Part shown: one piece after another, positions 50,964 through 64,000 of the stretch
Layout: the number at the start of each line of letters is the position of its first letter
Position numbering within the stretch: the first letter of the stretch is position 1
Assembly: GCF_964340395.1 (NCBI RefSeq)
Contig: NC_135560.1
Span: 16,722,598 to 16,786,597 of the forward strand
Source: Glandiceps talaboti
Lineage: Eukaryota; Hemichordata; Enteropneusta; Spengelidae
Length of the DNA: 64,000 nt
Direction of reading: 5' to 3'
Notes under the pieces: generated by a model
Seen by the model: the letters and a program-made list of their open reading frames with translations, nothing else
Told to the model about the DNA's origin: nothing
Database searches by the model: none
Made by a program: the position numbers and the translations under genes

Positions 50964-53900
50964 ATGGCATCGAAATCGTCAGAAAATGAGTCCCAAGACA
51001 TCATCGACAAAACCGATACACACATCTACGATGGAGTTAAATTCCCGTGGACGTGTATGCCGGCTACGTTAGATTGCCTACGAGATTTTGAAGTCCGAGA
51101 AGATGACGTTTATCTGGTGACCTATCCTAAAGCTGGTACGTAGCACATGAAAGGTTGTTACCAATAGGCCCTAACGCTATTTTTTGTGATTTTTCACTTT
51201 TTAACATTTATCTTTTATCTCAAAAAAGGCCAACCTTTATTCTGAAAGATAGCTACGCGAAAACATGAAATAAAGTTGATTCGGTGTCAAAGGGACCTAG
51301 TGAAAACAATGTGCTAGGGCGTAATACTTTGGAATTGAGGCATAGAAAGGAACCAATAATTTTTGGTAATATGGTCTACAGGTTAGTACTGTAAAAACAA
51401 CCTAACACATACGGACCTGGTACCATATCCCTCTCCCGACTACACAGACTAAGGTAAACACTTCCGTCATTCGGAAAATTATTTATGATAACAGTTTGTG
51501 GCATGTATAGAGGACCAGTTTTACAGTACACAGAGAATAATTTCTTGTCTTTTATTTCTTGTCTTGTACGTTGATTCATTGAGCGTATTTTCTGACTTAC
51601 TGATCAAAGTATCCTTGCTACGACAATGATATCCCGGTCGATCTGAGATTAGACTATTGTTATAATACAAAAGAACGATTTTAAGAATGGTCGTTTTTAC
51701 TGAAAACATACCCTTTTAATCATTCATCATGGCCACGATATTGTTCATTGCCATAAAAATGTAACAAAGAAACAAGAACTATATAATTACATTTTACAGT
51801 ATTGGTGTTCTAGTAGTACAGTTATGAGTTTACACCACATAATCTACTTACAAAAATATTCATCTTTTGTTATTACTGTTAGGCACAACATGGCTCCAGG
51901 AGCTGGTATCCCTTATCTGTAACCATGGCAACCCCAATGACGTTATTGATATACCGTTAGATGTACGGGTACCTCATTTAGAAATCACTGTGCCTATGGA
52001 TCGCGAAGGAAAAATGACGGCACCACCAGCATATCTTAATATCAAAACAATGGAATCGCCCAGGTTGATCAAAACACATTTACCGAAAAATCTGTTGCCG
52101 CGACAACTCCACGAAAAGCGTCCAAAGGTGAGAGCATTTTCGAAAATTCGTCTAAAACCATGTAAATAACTGTATGATCTTCATATTAAATCATGTACTC
52201 AAACTATATATAATATGAACGTATATCGCGCGAATTTATTACCGTGTTCAAATTTGGACAAACAATAACTAAAACTAAGTTATTTCCGGGGTGCTTATTG
52301 TGGTGCAGTTTTGTCCACAATTTTACCATACCACTTTCATCATGATACGTGTTCAGACTGAATCCGGCACATAAATGCACTAAAAAGATGTCGAAAAACC
52401 TAGGGAAAAATTCATCAGTATATTGTTTGTTACTAGATAATAATAATAATTCAGGTTCAGGTTCAGATTCTTAAAAACAAAGATGATTGAAGTAAGAATT
52501 TAGCTTTCATATTCTGTCAAATGATTATATTATAATGATGTCAGTTGAAATATTTGATACCTACAGTTAACAATCTAAGCTGCTTCACATGACGTGTTTG
52601 AATACTCGCTTGACTATAGTTTAAGCGATCGTAAATTATGTTCTGTTTCTGCATTTTCAGATTATCTACCTCGCGAGAAACCCAAAAGATCTTGCCGTGT
52701 CGTTCTTTCATTTCTACAAAATTAACCCATTTTTGAAAACATATAACGCATGGGAAACATTTTTGATGGATTTTATGAAAGGAGATGGTAAGTCATGGAA
52801 TTATTGTGGTTTCGAGATTATTCTTATTTCTGTTATTGTTTTCTCATGGTGCCTGCAAATATATGAAAAGTTGGTGTGTTACTGAACATTCATAACTAAT
52901 TATTCAAAGCATCTTTATTTAACAGTAATCGTGTCGAGTTGAAAATTTACAAGTTCTAAATGCATTTTAAAGATGTGTGTGTGTGTGTGGGGGGGGGGTT
53001 TATATCCTTCCAGATACTCAAATTCAAGGGTCGAAACAATTAGAAATAGTATTATGCACTTGAGCATATGCTCAGTGTGAATAACAACTTGATTGGCTAA
53101 TTACTAGAATTGTATTCAAACACAGGGTGCACGGTACCAACGAATTCATAAAACGTTATGAGTTATTGCGTTAAATTTTGATGTCAGCCAAAATATTTTT
53201 TAAGTATACTTGAAGAGCCATCAGTGTCTATAATTGCAACGCCAATTATTATAAGAAATTTTTCATACAGGTCGAATTATGTCGGCCACAATTCAAGCAT
53301 GTCTTCACTCACTGTCTGTTTTGTAGTTATTTATGGAAAATGGTCGGACCATGCATTGTCCTGGTGGAAAAACAGACAAGATGAGAATGTTTTGTTCTTG
53401 AAGTATGAAGACATGAAAAGGGCAAGTTTTTTTTTTATAACTCGAATTCTTTGTTACAAATGTTACGTTCAATATTGTATTCAATATCAATGTTGCAGTT
53501 AGGTTGCCATACTAATAATCGTGTGGTGTTCGCCTGTCGGTGTTTGTTGATAGCACAAATTTACTCGTTCACTCGTTCAAACGAGACAAAAACTATATAT
53601 AAAACCTTTTAACTGTAGAACACTAGATGTATACTATGTACATTTTTATAATACCCACATAAGTGAACGTTTTATTGAAAGTTAGTAAATTCTTTGTCTG
53701 ATGTATTATTGTTGAAATTAACAGGATTTTAACGTGAGCTATGTTGACTATCTTGCAGGACTTGAGTACTGCTGTAGTACAAATATCTGAATTCCTTGGT
53801 GAAGCTCTCGATACAAGTGCAGTTCGTCGAGTTGTGGATCACTGTAGTTTTGAAAGCATGAAGAAGAATCCTATGGCTACCAAAGTGTATCTATGTGCAG

Positions 53901-54134
53901 CATTGGGTATCGACCCACATGTCGACTCTCCATTTGTCCGTAAAGGTAAAACAACCCCATGCATAGATATTTACAGAATTATTTTATATCTTGCATTCAT
54001 TGTATTCGTTAACTGCATTTTAAGCATGTATCATTTGTCCTCAGAAAGTTTAACTTCTGGAATTTGTCTTTTTGTCTTTTTGTCTTTTTGTCTGTCTGTC
54101 TTTTTGTCTGTCTGTCTTTTTGTCTTTTTGTCTT

Positions 54135-54169
<35 letters not shown>

Positions 54170-54445
54170 TTTGCTCTTTCTCTACATCCATCCATTCACC
54201 CATCCATCCATCCATCCACCCATCCATCCACCCACTCATCCACTCATTCATCCAACCACGTACCTACCTTACCTAGTTGAATGTCCCCAGAAACATGTGT
54301 CAAAGTGAACAATTCTTATATGCCACTTTCAGGTAAAGTTGGTGGCTGGAGAGACGTATTCACCGTAGCACAAAATGAAGTTTTCGATGAAGTTTATCAG
54401 CGATGGGTAGATGGGTCTGGCGTCAACTTTGATTTTGAAATCTAA
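50964..54445 (+). CDS. Cytosolic-type sulfotransferase (SULT family), six coding exons
   Basis: Coding exons join in phase: 50964-51135, 51883-52127, 52661-52787, 53327-53421, 53759-53945 and 54333-54445, giving 312 aa, close to the usual 290-300. The PAPS 5'-phosphosulfate loop is TYPKAGTTWLQ at 53-63 (K56). The catalytic base is H123 in RLIKTHLP. The 3'-phosphate site is R145 and S153 in [24 protein letters not shown] follows, and the C-terminal RKGKVGGW at 274-281 is the RKGxxG signature, followed by [10 protein letters not shown]. It should transfer sulfate from PAPS to a small hydroxyl or amine acceptor in the cytosol. The acceptor cannot be predicted. There is no signal peptide or membrane anchor. 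Intron 4 has a GC donor (AGG|GCAAGT); the other introns are GT-AG. Confidence 0.93.
53422..53758 (+). other. GC-AG intron of the sulfotransferase gene
   Basis: The donor is GCAAGT after exon 4 (AAA AGG) and the acceptor is CTTGCAG before GACTTGAGT. Joining them restores the family motif KYEDMK-x-DL in frame. The exon continues open to a GT only beyond a T-run, where the reading frame no longer fits the family. Confidence 0.85.
54064..54255. repeat. (TCTTTTTG/TCTG)n and (ATCC)n microsatellite
   Basis: Lies in the last intron of the sulfotransferase, between exon 5 and exon 6. Confidence 0.96.
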
Positions 54446-54626
54446 TGGTTTTGTAGCTCAGACACTGCGTACATGTACCTGTGTCACATTAAGAGTTTTA
54501 GAGATATAAAATGTAAAGAATTATATTCATAATGAGATATAGTGCGTCAAACTATGTGTGTTTGTGTGTTCTTGTGTTATGCGTGCGCGCACGTGCACTA
54601 CTTTTGTACCTTTGCTTTGTTTATGC

Positions 54627-54663
54627 ATAGACAATGGAGAACTCCACTGTCTATGGATTATGA
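54627..54663. repeat. Imperfect palindrome, CATAGACA stem
   Basis: CATAGACA...TGGAG pairs with CTCCA...TGTCTATG, with one A/C mismatch. Confidence 0.8.
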
Positions 54664-54669
54664 AAGTTG

Positions 54670-57600
54670 AAAGTAGCCCAATACTTCCCCAGTCTGCTCA
54701 GTGTATGTGGTCCTGACTGAAATTGTTTTCGAAAGCGCCCCCATCGTTTCATTTCCTACCATTTCCATTCCTGTTGCGCTGCACACCACACAAAGGCAAC
54801 ACCAAGACAGCAATTAAAGTCGGTTTGCATACCTTTAATTACTGTAACAGGCTATATGTGTAGACTACAGACTATGTTCTTATACAAAATCAAATGATAT
54901 TCAAATGACATCAACGCAGTTGTCGACTAAAGAAATGTTCTTCTTTTTGAATATGATCATCTGAGCGACAGGTCTGAAGGATTTCGTCTTCTTCTAAAGG
55001 AGCATTTATAATTGACTTGTGGATTAAGTTGCCACACAAGAAGGAAGTACGGATCTTTAAGTAACAATGGGCATCACTAAAACATCCGTTCCTCGTTTAG
55101 AAAAATCAATACGTCTCTAGGACACCGTCCACAGCTATCATGCAAGAATGTTGATAACATTTCACTACTACAATATAACTGGTGAATTAATAACACCATC
55201 TCAATTGCATGTTTTCCCCAATCTCGAGATTACGTTTTAGCGATGACGTTACAACAAAATACATGTTGGATGGGTTAGATGAGTCTGATAGTAAGAATAT
55301 TTTTAATCTTTGAGGATAAAGATGGACTGAAATAAACACACTTCCTGTAAAATACATAGTGAGGGAAACTTTATGCATTATTGTTATCTGTATCTGAAAA
55401 GGTCAGAACAAGATAGCACCGTGTGGTTTTCAGATATGTATATACTCATTCCTTCAACTGATAACTAGGGTACTTGTGACGTCTATCACTTGTGATTGAA
55501 ACATGATACTACGAACTCCTATAATGCGTCACTCAACATAGCCAGCTTACAAGAAGAGAAGACTTTCATCTACCTATCCTAGTAGCACTGCTGAAAATTG
55601 TAAACGCCAAGTTTATCAGTATCATTTTGATAAAATCATACAAACAGTATAGCGTGGCGATACAATTGGGGTATACATTTTTTAGTTCAAATTTCGGGAA
55701 AAATGTGCACGTAGCTCTTCTTATTGTCGAGCTATCCGTAGCGAACAGATTAATATAAGTATTTCTCATTTATGGTACTTGAATTGCCTTTGTTACAATA
55801 GAAATGAAATTTTGTATTAAGTGACGGGGGTATCAATATAATTACCTCGAACTTTATACATATGACTAGCCAGATTACTTCTTGCAATAATTCCTTCAAA
55901 CGGATCCCTCGAGCTCGAGAGTACAGATCAGTTATCAGATGTCGCCTTCTGGAACGCTAGCGGGGATTAATTCGTGATATGCAACCTTTTTCACTTCTGG
56001 AGCTCAAGTATTTGAGTTTATCTATGTTTGACATTTCCATTCAGCACTCACGTCACGAAATTAGGTTTATCTGTGACGTGGACATTTTACAGAAAATTAC
56101 ACAGAATGGTGAAGAGCACTCAACGAAACGTCAAATGAGTAACAGAGAATGAAGTAAACATAGACGTATCTCATGAATAAAAGGTGTTAATTTATCATTT
56201 AAGAAATTAAAGTATAAGTGCCATCATTGAAGTTGTTTGGTTCGAGCACTTTCAGGGAAGTTAAATTTAATCATCGGGATTTTTCTTAACTTATTACTAG
56301 TATCTTTAATGGAACTTGTACCATTTCATGTGGATATGACCCCTCCGTAGCAAATGAGGTACGATACCTATAGTCAGTAAGAGATTCTCCTTGATTGGCT
56401 GGTCAGAAATAAATAGGTAAACTCACTGTCATAAATCGATTTATAAATCCATACGAGCACTGCAACAACAAAAGCAGTCCCTTTGCAGACCATTTTCATT
56501 CAGAAGTAGGTTAAAACAATGGTGAATACCAGTATGCGAAACTATATTTTTGAGTGCGTGCGTACAGCCCACAAGTGAGTGCGTACTTTCTACACTAGAT
56601 TAGAACATTGTTTTACGTGCGCAATAAAGACGCGCAGTAAAAACACCAGTTTTCAGGCTTAAACCACACGTCACACGTACACCCATGACGCAGGCATTTC
56701 TTGGCCTATTTATCAACATCAACGTATTCGACATTTGGCGGAGAGTGCCTGTCACCATAAACAAGGTGGATTAGCGGACTGGTATATGAACTGAATTGAT
56801 GAGGACATATCTGTACTAATTTATCATAAAAATGAATTTGAATAATAGCATTTCACATCATACTGTTACGATGATGGATACAACATCTTACTTAGTTGGT
56901 GTTGGGGAACTAAAAAGTCGCACACGTATGTCACCACGCAATCTCGCACTCCACTTTCTAACACATCATAATCGTTCTTGGTCGTCAAGGTTGGCTGAGA
57001 TCGATATTTTTGTTTGCAGAATTACATCCCTCATCCAAGTCCCCAGTTCGAGTGTAGTCATTACTGAAATGTTTAGGAAACGGTTTTAGTTTCTACCCAT
57101 CATAAATCTGTCATTATGTTAACCCAATTACATAATCGTGAGCACCCATGTCATGCTGCTGTACGTACGATTACATGACCTTAAAATTTATCCAAGATTG
57201 CCAAATCGTAGTATTTATACCCCCTTCGGAAAGTACGATATTTCCAATCGACTATCTACAAAATATATGTTTGTATGAACAGAATGGTTTTCTTATATGT
57301 GTTTTGCAATTTCAAAGACACGCCACGTGAATGGTCGACTTTTAGTCAAATCGCCTTTTGGGTCATTTGTATCAGGTAATTCGAATTCTATATTCAGACA
57401 GGAATGTGCCAAATATTACAACAATTGCATTGTTACAGTTTTAAATCACCTTGGACAAGCTGACTACAATAAATCACTCTCTAGGCAGCGGGACTGTTGT
57501 TCAACCGTTACCGTAACGAGTGGAAATATGCAAAGGCCAAGCAAAGTGATTTATGTGGCTGTCATTACATTACCTTTCGAAATGGACTGGGGCGATAGTG

Positions 57601-57927
57601 AATTTTCATTAATTTTATTTTTGGGGTCAGCACACCATTATTAACGTTATGTTTTTCCTCGTCTTAAGTGGGATTTTATACATTAGATTATATGTACTGT
57701 AATGTCTCGACACCATTCTTGCCTTGTGTGTATCAGGTCGTTGCTGTTGTTTTTTTCTTCTTGTAAGAAACTGTGTCATATGTATATGAATACGAATGTA
57801 CGTAGCCATTTCGGGTAATATTAGAGACGTTAACCTTGTCCTTCTATTCAGGACAAGTTCAATCTAATTATAATAAATGATTTCTAAAATTCAGAAATTT
57901 TGAGAGAGAAAAAAAGACGCCGTCTAG
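54670..57927. other. Intergenic, no gene recognised
   Basis: Open frames of 60-115 codons (56832-57089 and 57297-57644 are the longest) show no domain, no signal peptide and no convincing splice neighbours. Confidence 0.6.
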
Positions 57928-58047
57928 CACTATCACATCTACAGATTTTACAGGCAGTGACCAGTGTCAGAAATACAAATACCTAATTACAAGTCGTTAA
58001 CCGCGCAGTAAACATGTTACAATCATGTACTCTTCAGAAAATCCCTA
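57928..58047 (+). repeat. Left arm of a roughly 120-bp inverted repeat
   Basis: Matches 58963-59085 in opposite orientation, almost perfectly from TTACAAGTCGTTAACCGCGC to AGAAAATCC. The enclosed 915 bp holds two (TA)n tracts and a SINE. Confidence 0.9.
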
Positions 58048-58266
58048 TAATCGCGACACAGTTACATGCATTTCAGAATCAATAGTCTGTTATGAAATAT
58101 TGATTACTAAAGCTTAGCTAAAATGTTCTAATGTCATGGTTGTCATTGACAGTTACTGTGATAAATAGTGTCGTTATAGGTGTAGATCAAGCACACTTTA
58201 AACTCTCGGTACTTCGCAGGAAACAATACAAGTATGTAGTTTCGTTTAAGAATACGAGATTCTGGC

Positions 58267-58415
<149 letters not shown>

Positions 58416-58420
58416 AGTTA

Positions 58421-58850
58421 AACTCCACACTAAACAAAAGGACTGAGTTGATATCTAAATGCCGACACCAGAATAAGTTTTATTTGTCCAACTTCAATAG
58501 AGCATCTATCACCTAAACTAAACCCGTTAACTATAACGGAACATCAAAGCCAGACATATAACAACCCGCCAACACCTACTTGTCCGCACCCAATAACTCA
58601 CACAATAACAACCAACACCTTCACACACAGCACCAATTCAACCCACCAAAACATAGACAATAGTGATGATATTTCTATTGTCTGCACTCTATATAAACAG
58701 CACACCCAGAGAGTAGAAACCAGTTGTCTGATGATCGCACCATGCGTGAAACTCCGAGTTACAACCAAGAAAGAGTTCCAGTACTACCAAAACTATTGCG
58801 CTCTGCCACTGCGGTATAGAGCACTGTCTTAGCAGATTGATACTCACCGA
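58421..58850 (-). mobile_element. tRNA-derived SINE
   Basis: On the minus strand the head contains an A-box-like TACCGCAGTGGCAG (58816-58803) and a B-box-like GGTTGTAACTC (58766-58756), 37 nt apart as in tRNA-type pol III promoters. A body of about 230 bp follows, then the conserved module at 58515-58432 and a (TA)n tail. No protein is encoded. The tRNA of origin cannot be told. Confidence 0.6.
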
Positions 58851-59085
<235 letters not shown>

Positions 59086-59237
59086 TTAAGAAAGCATAAT
59101 TTGCAACTGAGAGTTCCACACTACTACACACGGACAACTGATACTGCTCATCAAGGTCTTTACATATACAATTTCGGTAAAGTGTAATTGCGTAATAACG
59201 GCGCGGTTGCTATGGAGATGGTTGGACGATTCTACTT

Positions 59238-59320
59238 CCCATGGAGGTGTTCTGAAGAGGTTGGCAAGGTAGAATTTATTTTCATGGCGGCATTTCAAGA
59301 CCAGCTCAGATCTTTCGCAA
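59238..59320 (+). repeat. Conserved roughly 70-bp module, copy B
   Basis: GAGGTTGGCAAGGTAGAATT, then CATGGCGGCATTTC and CAGCTCAGATCTTT, matches modules at 28019 and, inverted, 58432-58515. Confidence 0.65.
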
Positions 59321-59654
59321 TTACATTACCAACATTTTACATTTATTTGTAGCAAACTTGCGTAAATTATTCGTATCATCGTCAACCCAACACAGGTGAG
59401 CGTGGTCTTGAATGAATCGGTAGAATAGCCTAGTTGCACAATTTGCCGTGATCGAGTTGTAACACTGCTCAAGAGTCATCGTGACAAAATGTATAGTGTT
59501 ATAACATTTGTAGAACCGAGACTGCTATATCAGCTTTATCAATCACTTTGGAAAAAAAAGACCGTCTTGAATTGATGAGATCGTCATAACGTACCTTGTC
59601 TGTGTAATAAAAATGGCAAAATTTATTGGCTGCAAGAAACACAACAAATACATG

Positions 59655-59810
59655 TGTATATGTTACACCCAATCTGTGAAATTGCCCAATTCATGAAATG
59701 GGTAGGTAACTTTACCCAGTTCATGAAATAGGCGGCAATCGTGTTGCCCATGTTATGAGGTGGGTATTGAAAGATATGCCCAGTACATGAAATGAGCATA
59801 TCCATCTTTT
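59655..59810. repeat. Short tandem array of near-palindromic units
   Basis: Four or five diverged units of about 32 bp, each containing a version of CCCAATTCATGAAATGGG, itself almost self-complementary. Confidence 0.7.
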
Positions 59811-61148
59811 TATATGACACACACAAAAAGAATAAGAATCAAACAACTTTATTATCATGTATTTACAAACTCATCACTTCACAATTCTTATTTTAATATA
59901 ATTCAGTGTAGCTTGTGTTTTTAATAAAATTCGATAATCAACACCCCAGTTCAAAACTCTTGTAATTTGCCATTCTTTACGACACTGATTTCATCCATAC
60001 CTTTCCCTACATACATTAACTATCTGGTGAAGTAACAACTGTGATAATTAGGTGTTGCAGGTGGGAAGATTTTTATTGTAATAAGTTAGTTTATATAGTT
60101 TAGCAAATTGGTGTAAATACACTAAAGTGTGACGTGCAGTTCTAACAAACTATAGCCCTTAGACTTTCCATAGCTTTCCCTGTGAAAAGGTTTCACTATT
60201 TTGGTTTTGATACCAAGGGCCTGTAAAAGCCTTTATTCCATCTAGTCTATTTAACTAACTTAATACTTCTGTTATTTCAACGACAATCTCACTGCATCGT
60301 TTTGCATGCCAACCAACGCCGTACAACGTTAGTGTGATATCACAATATTATCAATTTGAGAGAACACTCGTTTCTAAAACCTCCGATCACAGCATAGGTT
60401 TGGGCTAATTACTATAATTAGAAATTCATTTGTGGAACGCCGTGTTTGAACTTTATTGACAGGAATTGAAAAGTGGTTTTGATTGGAGGAATGTATGTAC
60501 ATACATACATGCATACATACATACATACATACATACATACATACATACATACATACATACATACATTCATTAACATACCTTTTAGATTGGATAAAAAGGG
60601 TGGCATTCCCTCTTACAGATATTAATACCATCTGTCTCCAAGCAGCCAACTTCTTTACTGGTATAATTATAAAACGTGTGACATTTTGGGGAAAAACAGT
60701 ACCATTTCAGTACAACACTCGCTCGAATAAACTTAAGAGGCTTTAGTTAGACAAGTCGATCTGTAGGTGTATAGTATATATAATCGTCTGGCTTAATAAC
60801 ATTGTTTCATAACTTGAATATCACGACGTGTCGGACTTTTGTCGGGCAAAGAATACACAATGGGGATTATGTTTTACGGAATCAGTAATAGATGACTGGT
60901 AACCATGGTAACCGTGATCGGATGAATCAATAAATGAACAGGTGGTGTAGAAGGGATAAAGTGAATAAACAAAACTGAGTTTTAATCGATTTTAGGACAG
61001 ACATAGAGGATCTCAAAAATATGTCATGGCAGTTAGATGCATGTTGACAAAGACTGTAGTCCAATGGCCTCGTTAACGCGATAGCCCTCTGAATCTCTGA
61101 CATTGTCCGAACTAATATGGTATCTTGCGATTGAATAGTCCAATTATT
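59811..61148. other. Intergenic, no gene recognised
   Basis: AT-rich, with an (ATAC)n tract at 60495-60566. No domain-bearing frame. Confidence 0.6.
60495..60566. repeat. (ATAC)n microsatellite
   Basis: Tetranucleotide tract with one ATGC variant unit. Confidence 0.97.
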
Positions 61149-61210
61149 CAAGGATCTCCACTCATATATCTCCCCTGTAAAAAGTAAAAGCCATCATTTC
61201 CACACACAAA

Positions 61211-61626
61211 ATACATACATACATACATACATACATACATACATACATACACACACACGTACGTACGTACGTACGTACGTACGTACATACATACATACAC
61301 ACACACACATACATACATACATACATACATACATACATACATACATACACACACATACATACATACATACATACATACATACATACATGACATACATACA
61401 CACACGTACGTACGTACGTACGTACATACACACACATACATACATACATACATACATACATACATACATACACACACATACATACATACATACATACATA
61501 CATACATACATACATACATACATACACACACGTACGTACGTACGTACGTACACACACACACATACATACATACATACATACATACATACATACATACATA
61601 CATACATACATACATACATACATACA

Positions 61627-61656
<30 letters not shown>
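61211..61656. repeat. (ATAC)n/(ACGT)n/(AC)n compound microsatellite
   Basis: About 445 bp of alternating blocks. The 218-codon minus-strand frame over it is an artefact. Confidence 0.98.
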
Positions 61657-61657
<1 letters not shown>

Positions 61658-61659
61658 TA

Positions 61660-63690
61660 TAGTTAAAAAACATGGAATGTTAATAACTATGTTTAGTCGC
61701 TTTAGTGAGTTAAAGCACTGCCTGTGGATATGTGCATCTGATACTGCATATGCCAAAGAATAGTATGAGATACGTGGTTCATCTCTATGGTAATCATCAT
61801 TCAAACTATGATTTACGATTGAGCGAAAATTGGGTAATTGTCAGGTTCAGACGACCTTTGCAAAGAAACAATAGATAATCTAACGTATAGTTGTTTTTTC
61901 CGCGAGACTGTTTGACATGTCTTCTTGTAATGCGCAATTCCGTGAAATTATTTATGACAAAGTCTCAACACTGAAACTTTAAACTTTCCGAAAATCATAA
62001 AATTTTGATTTCATTACGTAGTTCTCCTCTTTCGATGTCGACCATTTTTCATCATTGATGAGTGCGGACATGAATATAACAGAAGGGGTTTAGTGTCAAT
62101 GTTTGAAAGTGTCACAGTGCTGTGCGCATCACAAAGGGGCAGGTGGACATCAAAACTACGACATTTGGTTAGAATATCTATAACTATAATAATAATAGGA
62201 CGCTGGAATGCTATAATGTATAAATCAACATTGGGAATTGATACTTCATGAAAGAATATAAATTCGGGAACGTCGATATTGTTGAGGAAAACACTGTGTT
62301 GATAAAAAGTAATCAAGAACTTTATTTTGAAATGTGGATTCCTTATAAACAACATGTATTCGGTTAACATAAACCATACATTACAAATTAACTGACCGGT
62401 AACATTCTTTGTTTGTTTTATTTATTTCTAATATAAAGCTAACATGAGAGTAGAAAATGTGGTACTTACGCCGTGAAAAGAACTTGCGTTTTATATATCT
62501 CTGAATGAAATGCTTTTAAAACATCTACGTTCGCTGTTTAAGTGTCGACTTCGCAAACAAGTTTAATAGATATTGCCACACTTCACATCACGTATGACTT
62601 AGTTTAAGCCATAGAAAAAGACAATTGCGTCACGTCACGTCAATATAGAATTAAAGACCTCAAAAAATGTGAGCGATTGACGTATCGTGAATTACATTAA
62701 AGTCGGATCAATTCAAAATTTATACTCTTCATTTTTACCAATCACGCCCTTGTGAAACGGATCGTAACATGTATGTATGTATTCAGTAAACATTTGGTGT
62801 AAACGCATACATACGTACTTCCTGAAACTGAAACTCAGGTTCGCATCATAACAACCTACGAATTACACTTCTTTTAAAACTGCGAGTCATAACATTTCGT
62901 CAATTGAACCTACTATGCTCCTGGCTTCACATGACCTACATAATCATATTTGCTCTTAAAAATAAAATATATATGTGGGTTTTTTTCATTTCCCAACAAG
63001 CCAGTGGCATTTCCCATTTGCGCAGATGTAATACTCAAGCTTCAAGATAACTTATGATATGTTTTAGAACTAACGTTTGACGTCATGACGTGGCTTTAAC
63101 TTTCTTGATTTCGTCAACACGACAGTGTGCATGAGAATTGCCGCTTTGATAGTTTGTGAAAATGTAATGTCATATGACATCTTATTCTCTACGTGAGCCC
63201 CTTCAGAAGTACATAAAAGTATACAAAGCCAGACAATGCATAACAATTATTGAATGTTTGCCTGAGATGAAGAATAAATTGATCTAATATGAAATTGTGT
63301 ACAACAGTATCATTTAAATTAAACACGAATGTCCTTAGCAGTATTGGCAGTAGACGTCTGTTGGTGTAGCAGTTTTAAACATTACAGATATCCAACAGCG
63401 AGGGATAATCTTTGAGTTGTCGCTCAATATCAATTTGTTGTATTTTACAAAATATAGGATATATCACATCCGTTTCGTATGGAGGACAGGTTGATTTTTT
63501 TTTAATGTTGAGGATCTGGAAGAACCAAATGACATAATGGTATCGTGAACACGACAAAATGACCAGGTACACCCAGTTGCACAGGCATGATCAAGGACCC
63601 GAACATAGCCGGTAATAACAAATATTCTAAAAATTAAGAAAGCGAATCTTCTAGAGGAAAAACAAGGACGGGGGATGTAGAAAAGGGTGG
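61660..63690. other. Intergenic, no gene recognised
   Basis: Contains a 118-codon minus-strand frame at 62370-62014 with a basic C-terminus, no start context of note and no recognised domain. I do not call it a gene. Confidence 0.55.
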
Positions 63691-63691
63691 T

Positions 63692-63960
63692 GCATTTAGT
63701 GTACATAATACACTCATTTAGTATACATAATACACACATTTAGTATATGTAATACACACATTTAGTATACATAACACACATTTAGTATATGCAATACACA
63801 CATTTAGTATATGCAATACACACATTTAGTATACATTGTATGTAATACACACATTTAGTATACATAATAAATACACACATTTTGTCTACATAATACACAC
63901 ATATAGTCTATATAATACACACATTTGGTATACATAATACACACATTTAGTATATATACA
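63692..63960. repeat. 22-bp minisatellite
   Basis: About twelve units of CATTTAGTATACATAATACA plus two bases, with small indels, running almost to the window edge. Confidence 0.92.
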
Positions 63961-64000
63961 TCTATTTCAAACTTAAATCAATATACAGATAAGTGTTAGA

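Noticed and set aside
58740-58850. Intact tRNA gene on the minus strand
   Set aside because: A- and B-box-like motifs are present, but I could not fold acceptor and anticodon stems. The downstream body and (TA)n tail fit a SINE better.
62014-62370. 118-codon minus-strand frame with a basic tail
   Set aside because: No domain, no signal and no splice partners; the length is within chance for AT-rich sequence.

Overview
The window is AT-rich eukaryotic DNA with spliced genes, long introns, many microsatellites and several families of short dispersed repeats. Gene content and domain style (WSC plus fucolectin-type lectin, prokineticin-receptor-like GPCR, cytosolic sulfotransferase, DAO-family oxidase, THAP domain) suggest a marine invertebrate. 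A deuterostome such as a hemichordate or cephalochordate is my guess, but nothing in the window proves it. There are no operons, ribosome-binding sites or CRISPR arrays.

Layout. (1) 2.17-10.25 kb, minus strand: a two-exon rhodopsin-class peptide GPCR of 384 aa, split by a 6.9 kb repeat-filled intron at the Arg of its ERY motif. (2) 10.94-11.35 kb, plus: a THAP zinc-finger reading frame broken by one in-frame stop inside a small palindromic insertion. (3) 11.4-31.5 kb: no supported gene. This stretch holds foldback elements, a 28-bp minisatellite with higher-order structure, two pairs of dispersed repeats, a composite tandem-repeat block and large simple-sequence tracts. (4) 32.1-34.7 kb, plus: a five-exon FAD-dependent oxidoreductase of 415 aa ending in a peroxisomal AKL signal, with a diverged copy of its last exon just downstream. 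(5) 37.8-48.2 kb, plus: a 13-exon secreted lectin of 862 aa (signal peptide, WSC domain, five fucolectin/FTP domains). The middle three FTP exon pairs are recent tandem copies with a period of about 1165 bp. (6) 50.96-54.45 kb, plus: a six-exon cytosolic-type sulfotransferase of 312 aa, one of whose introns starts with GC. (7) 54.5-64.0 kb: no supported gene. It holds a tRNA-derived SINE between two (TA)n tracts, an inverted repeat around it, and further tandem repeats.

All exon models were read by eye from splice signals, phase continuity and family motifs, with no transcript evidence. The genes do not form a pathway. The nearest thing to a functional neighbourhood is a secreted fucose-type lectin next to a sulfotransferase, and that adjacency may be chance. 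The most interesting object is the WSC + 5xFTP lectin: all five domains keep the fucose-binding His/Arg/Arg triad and the vicinal cysteine pair at exact spacing, and the array is visibly growing by exon-pair duplication.
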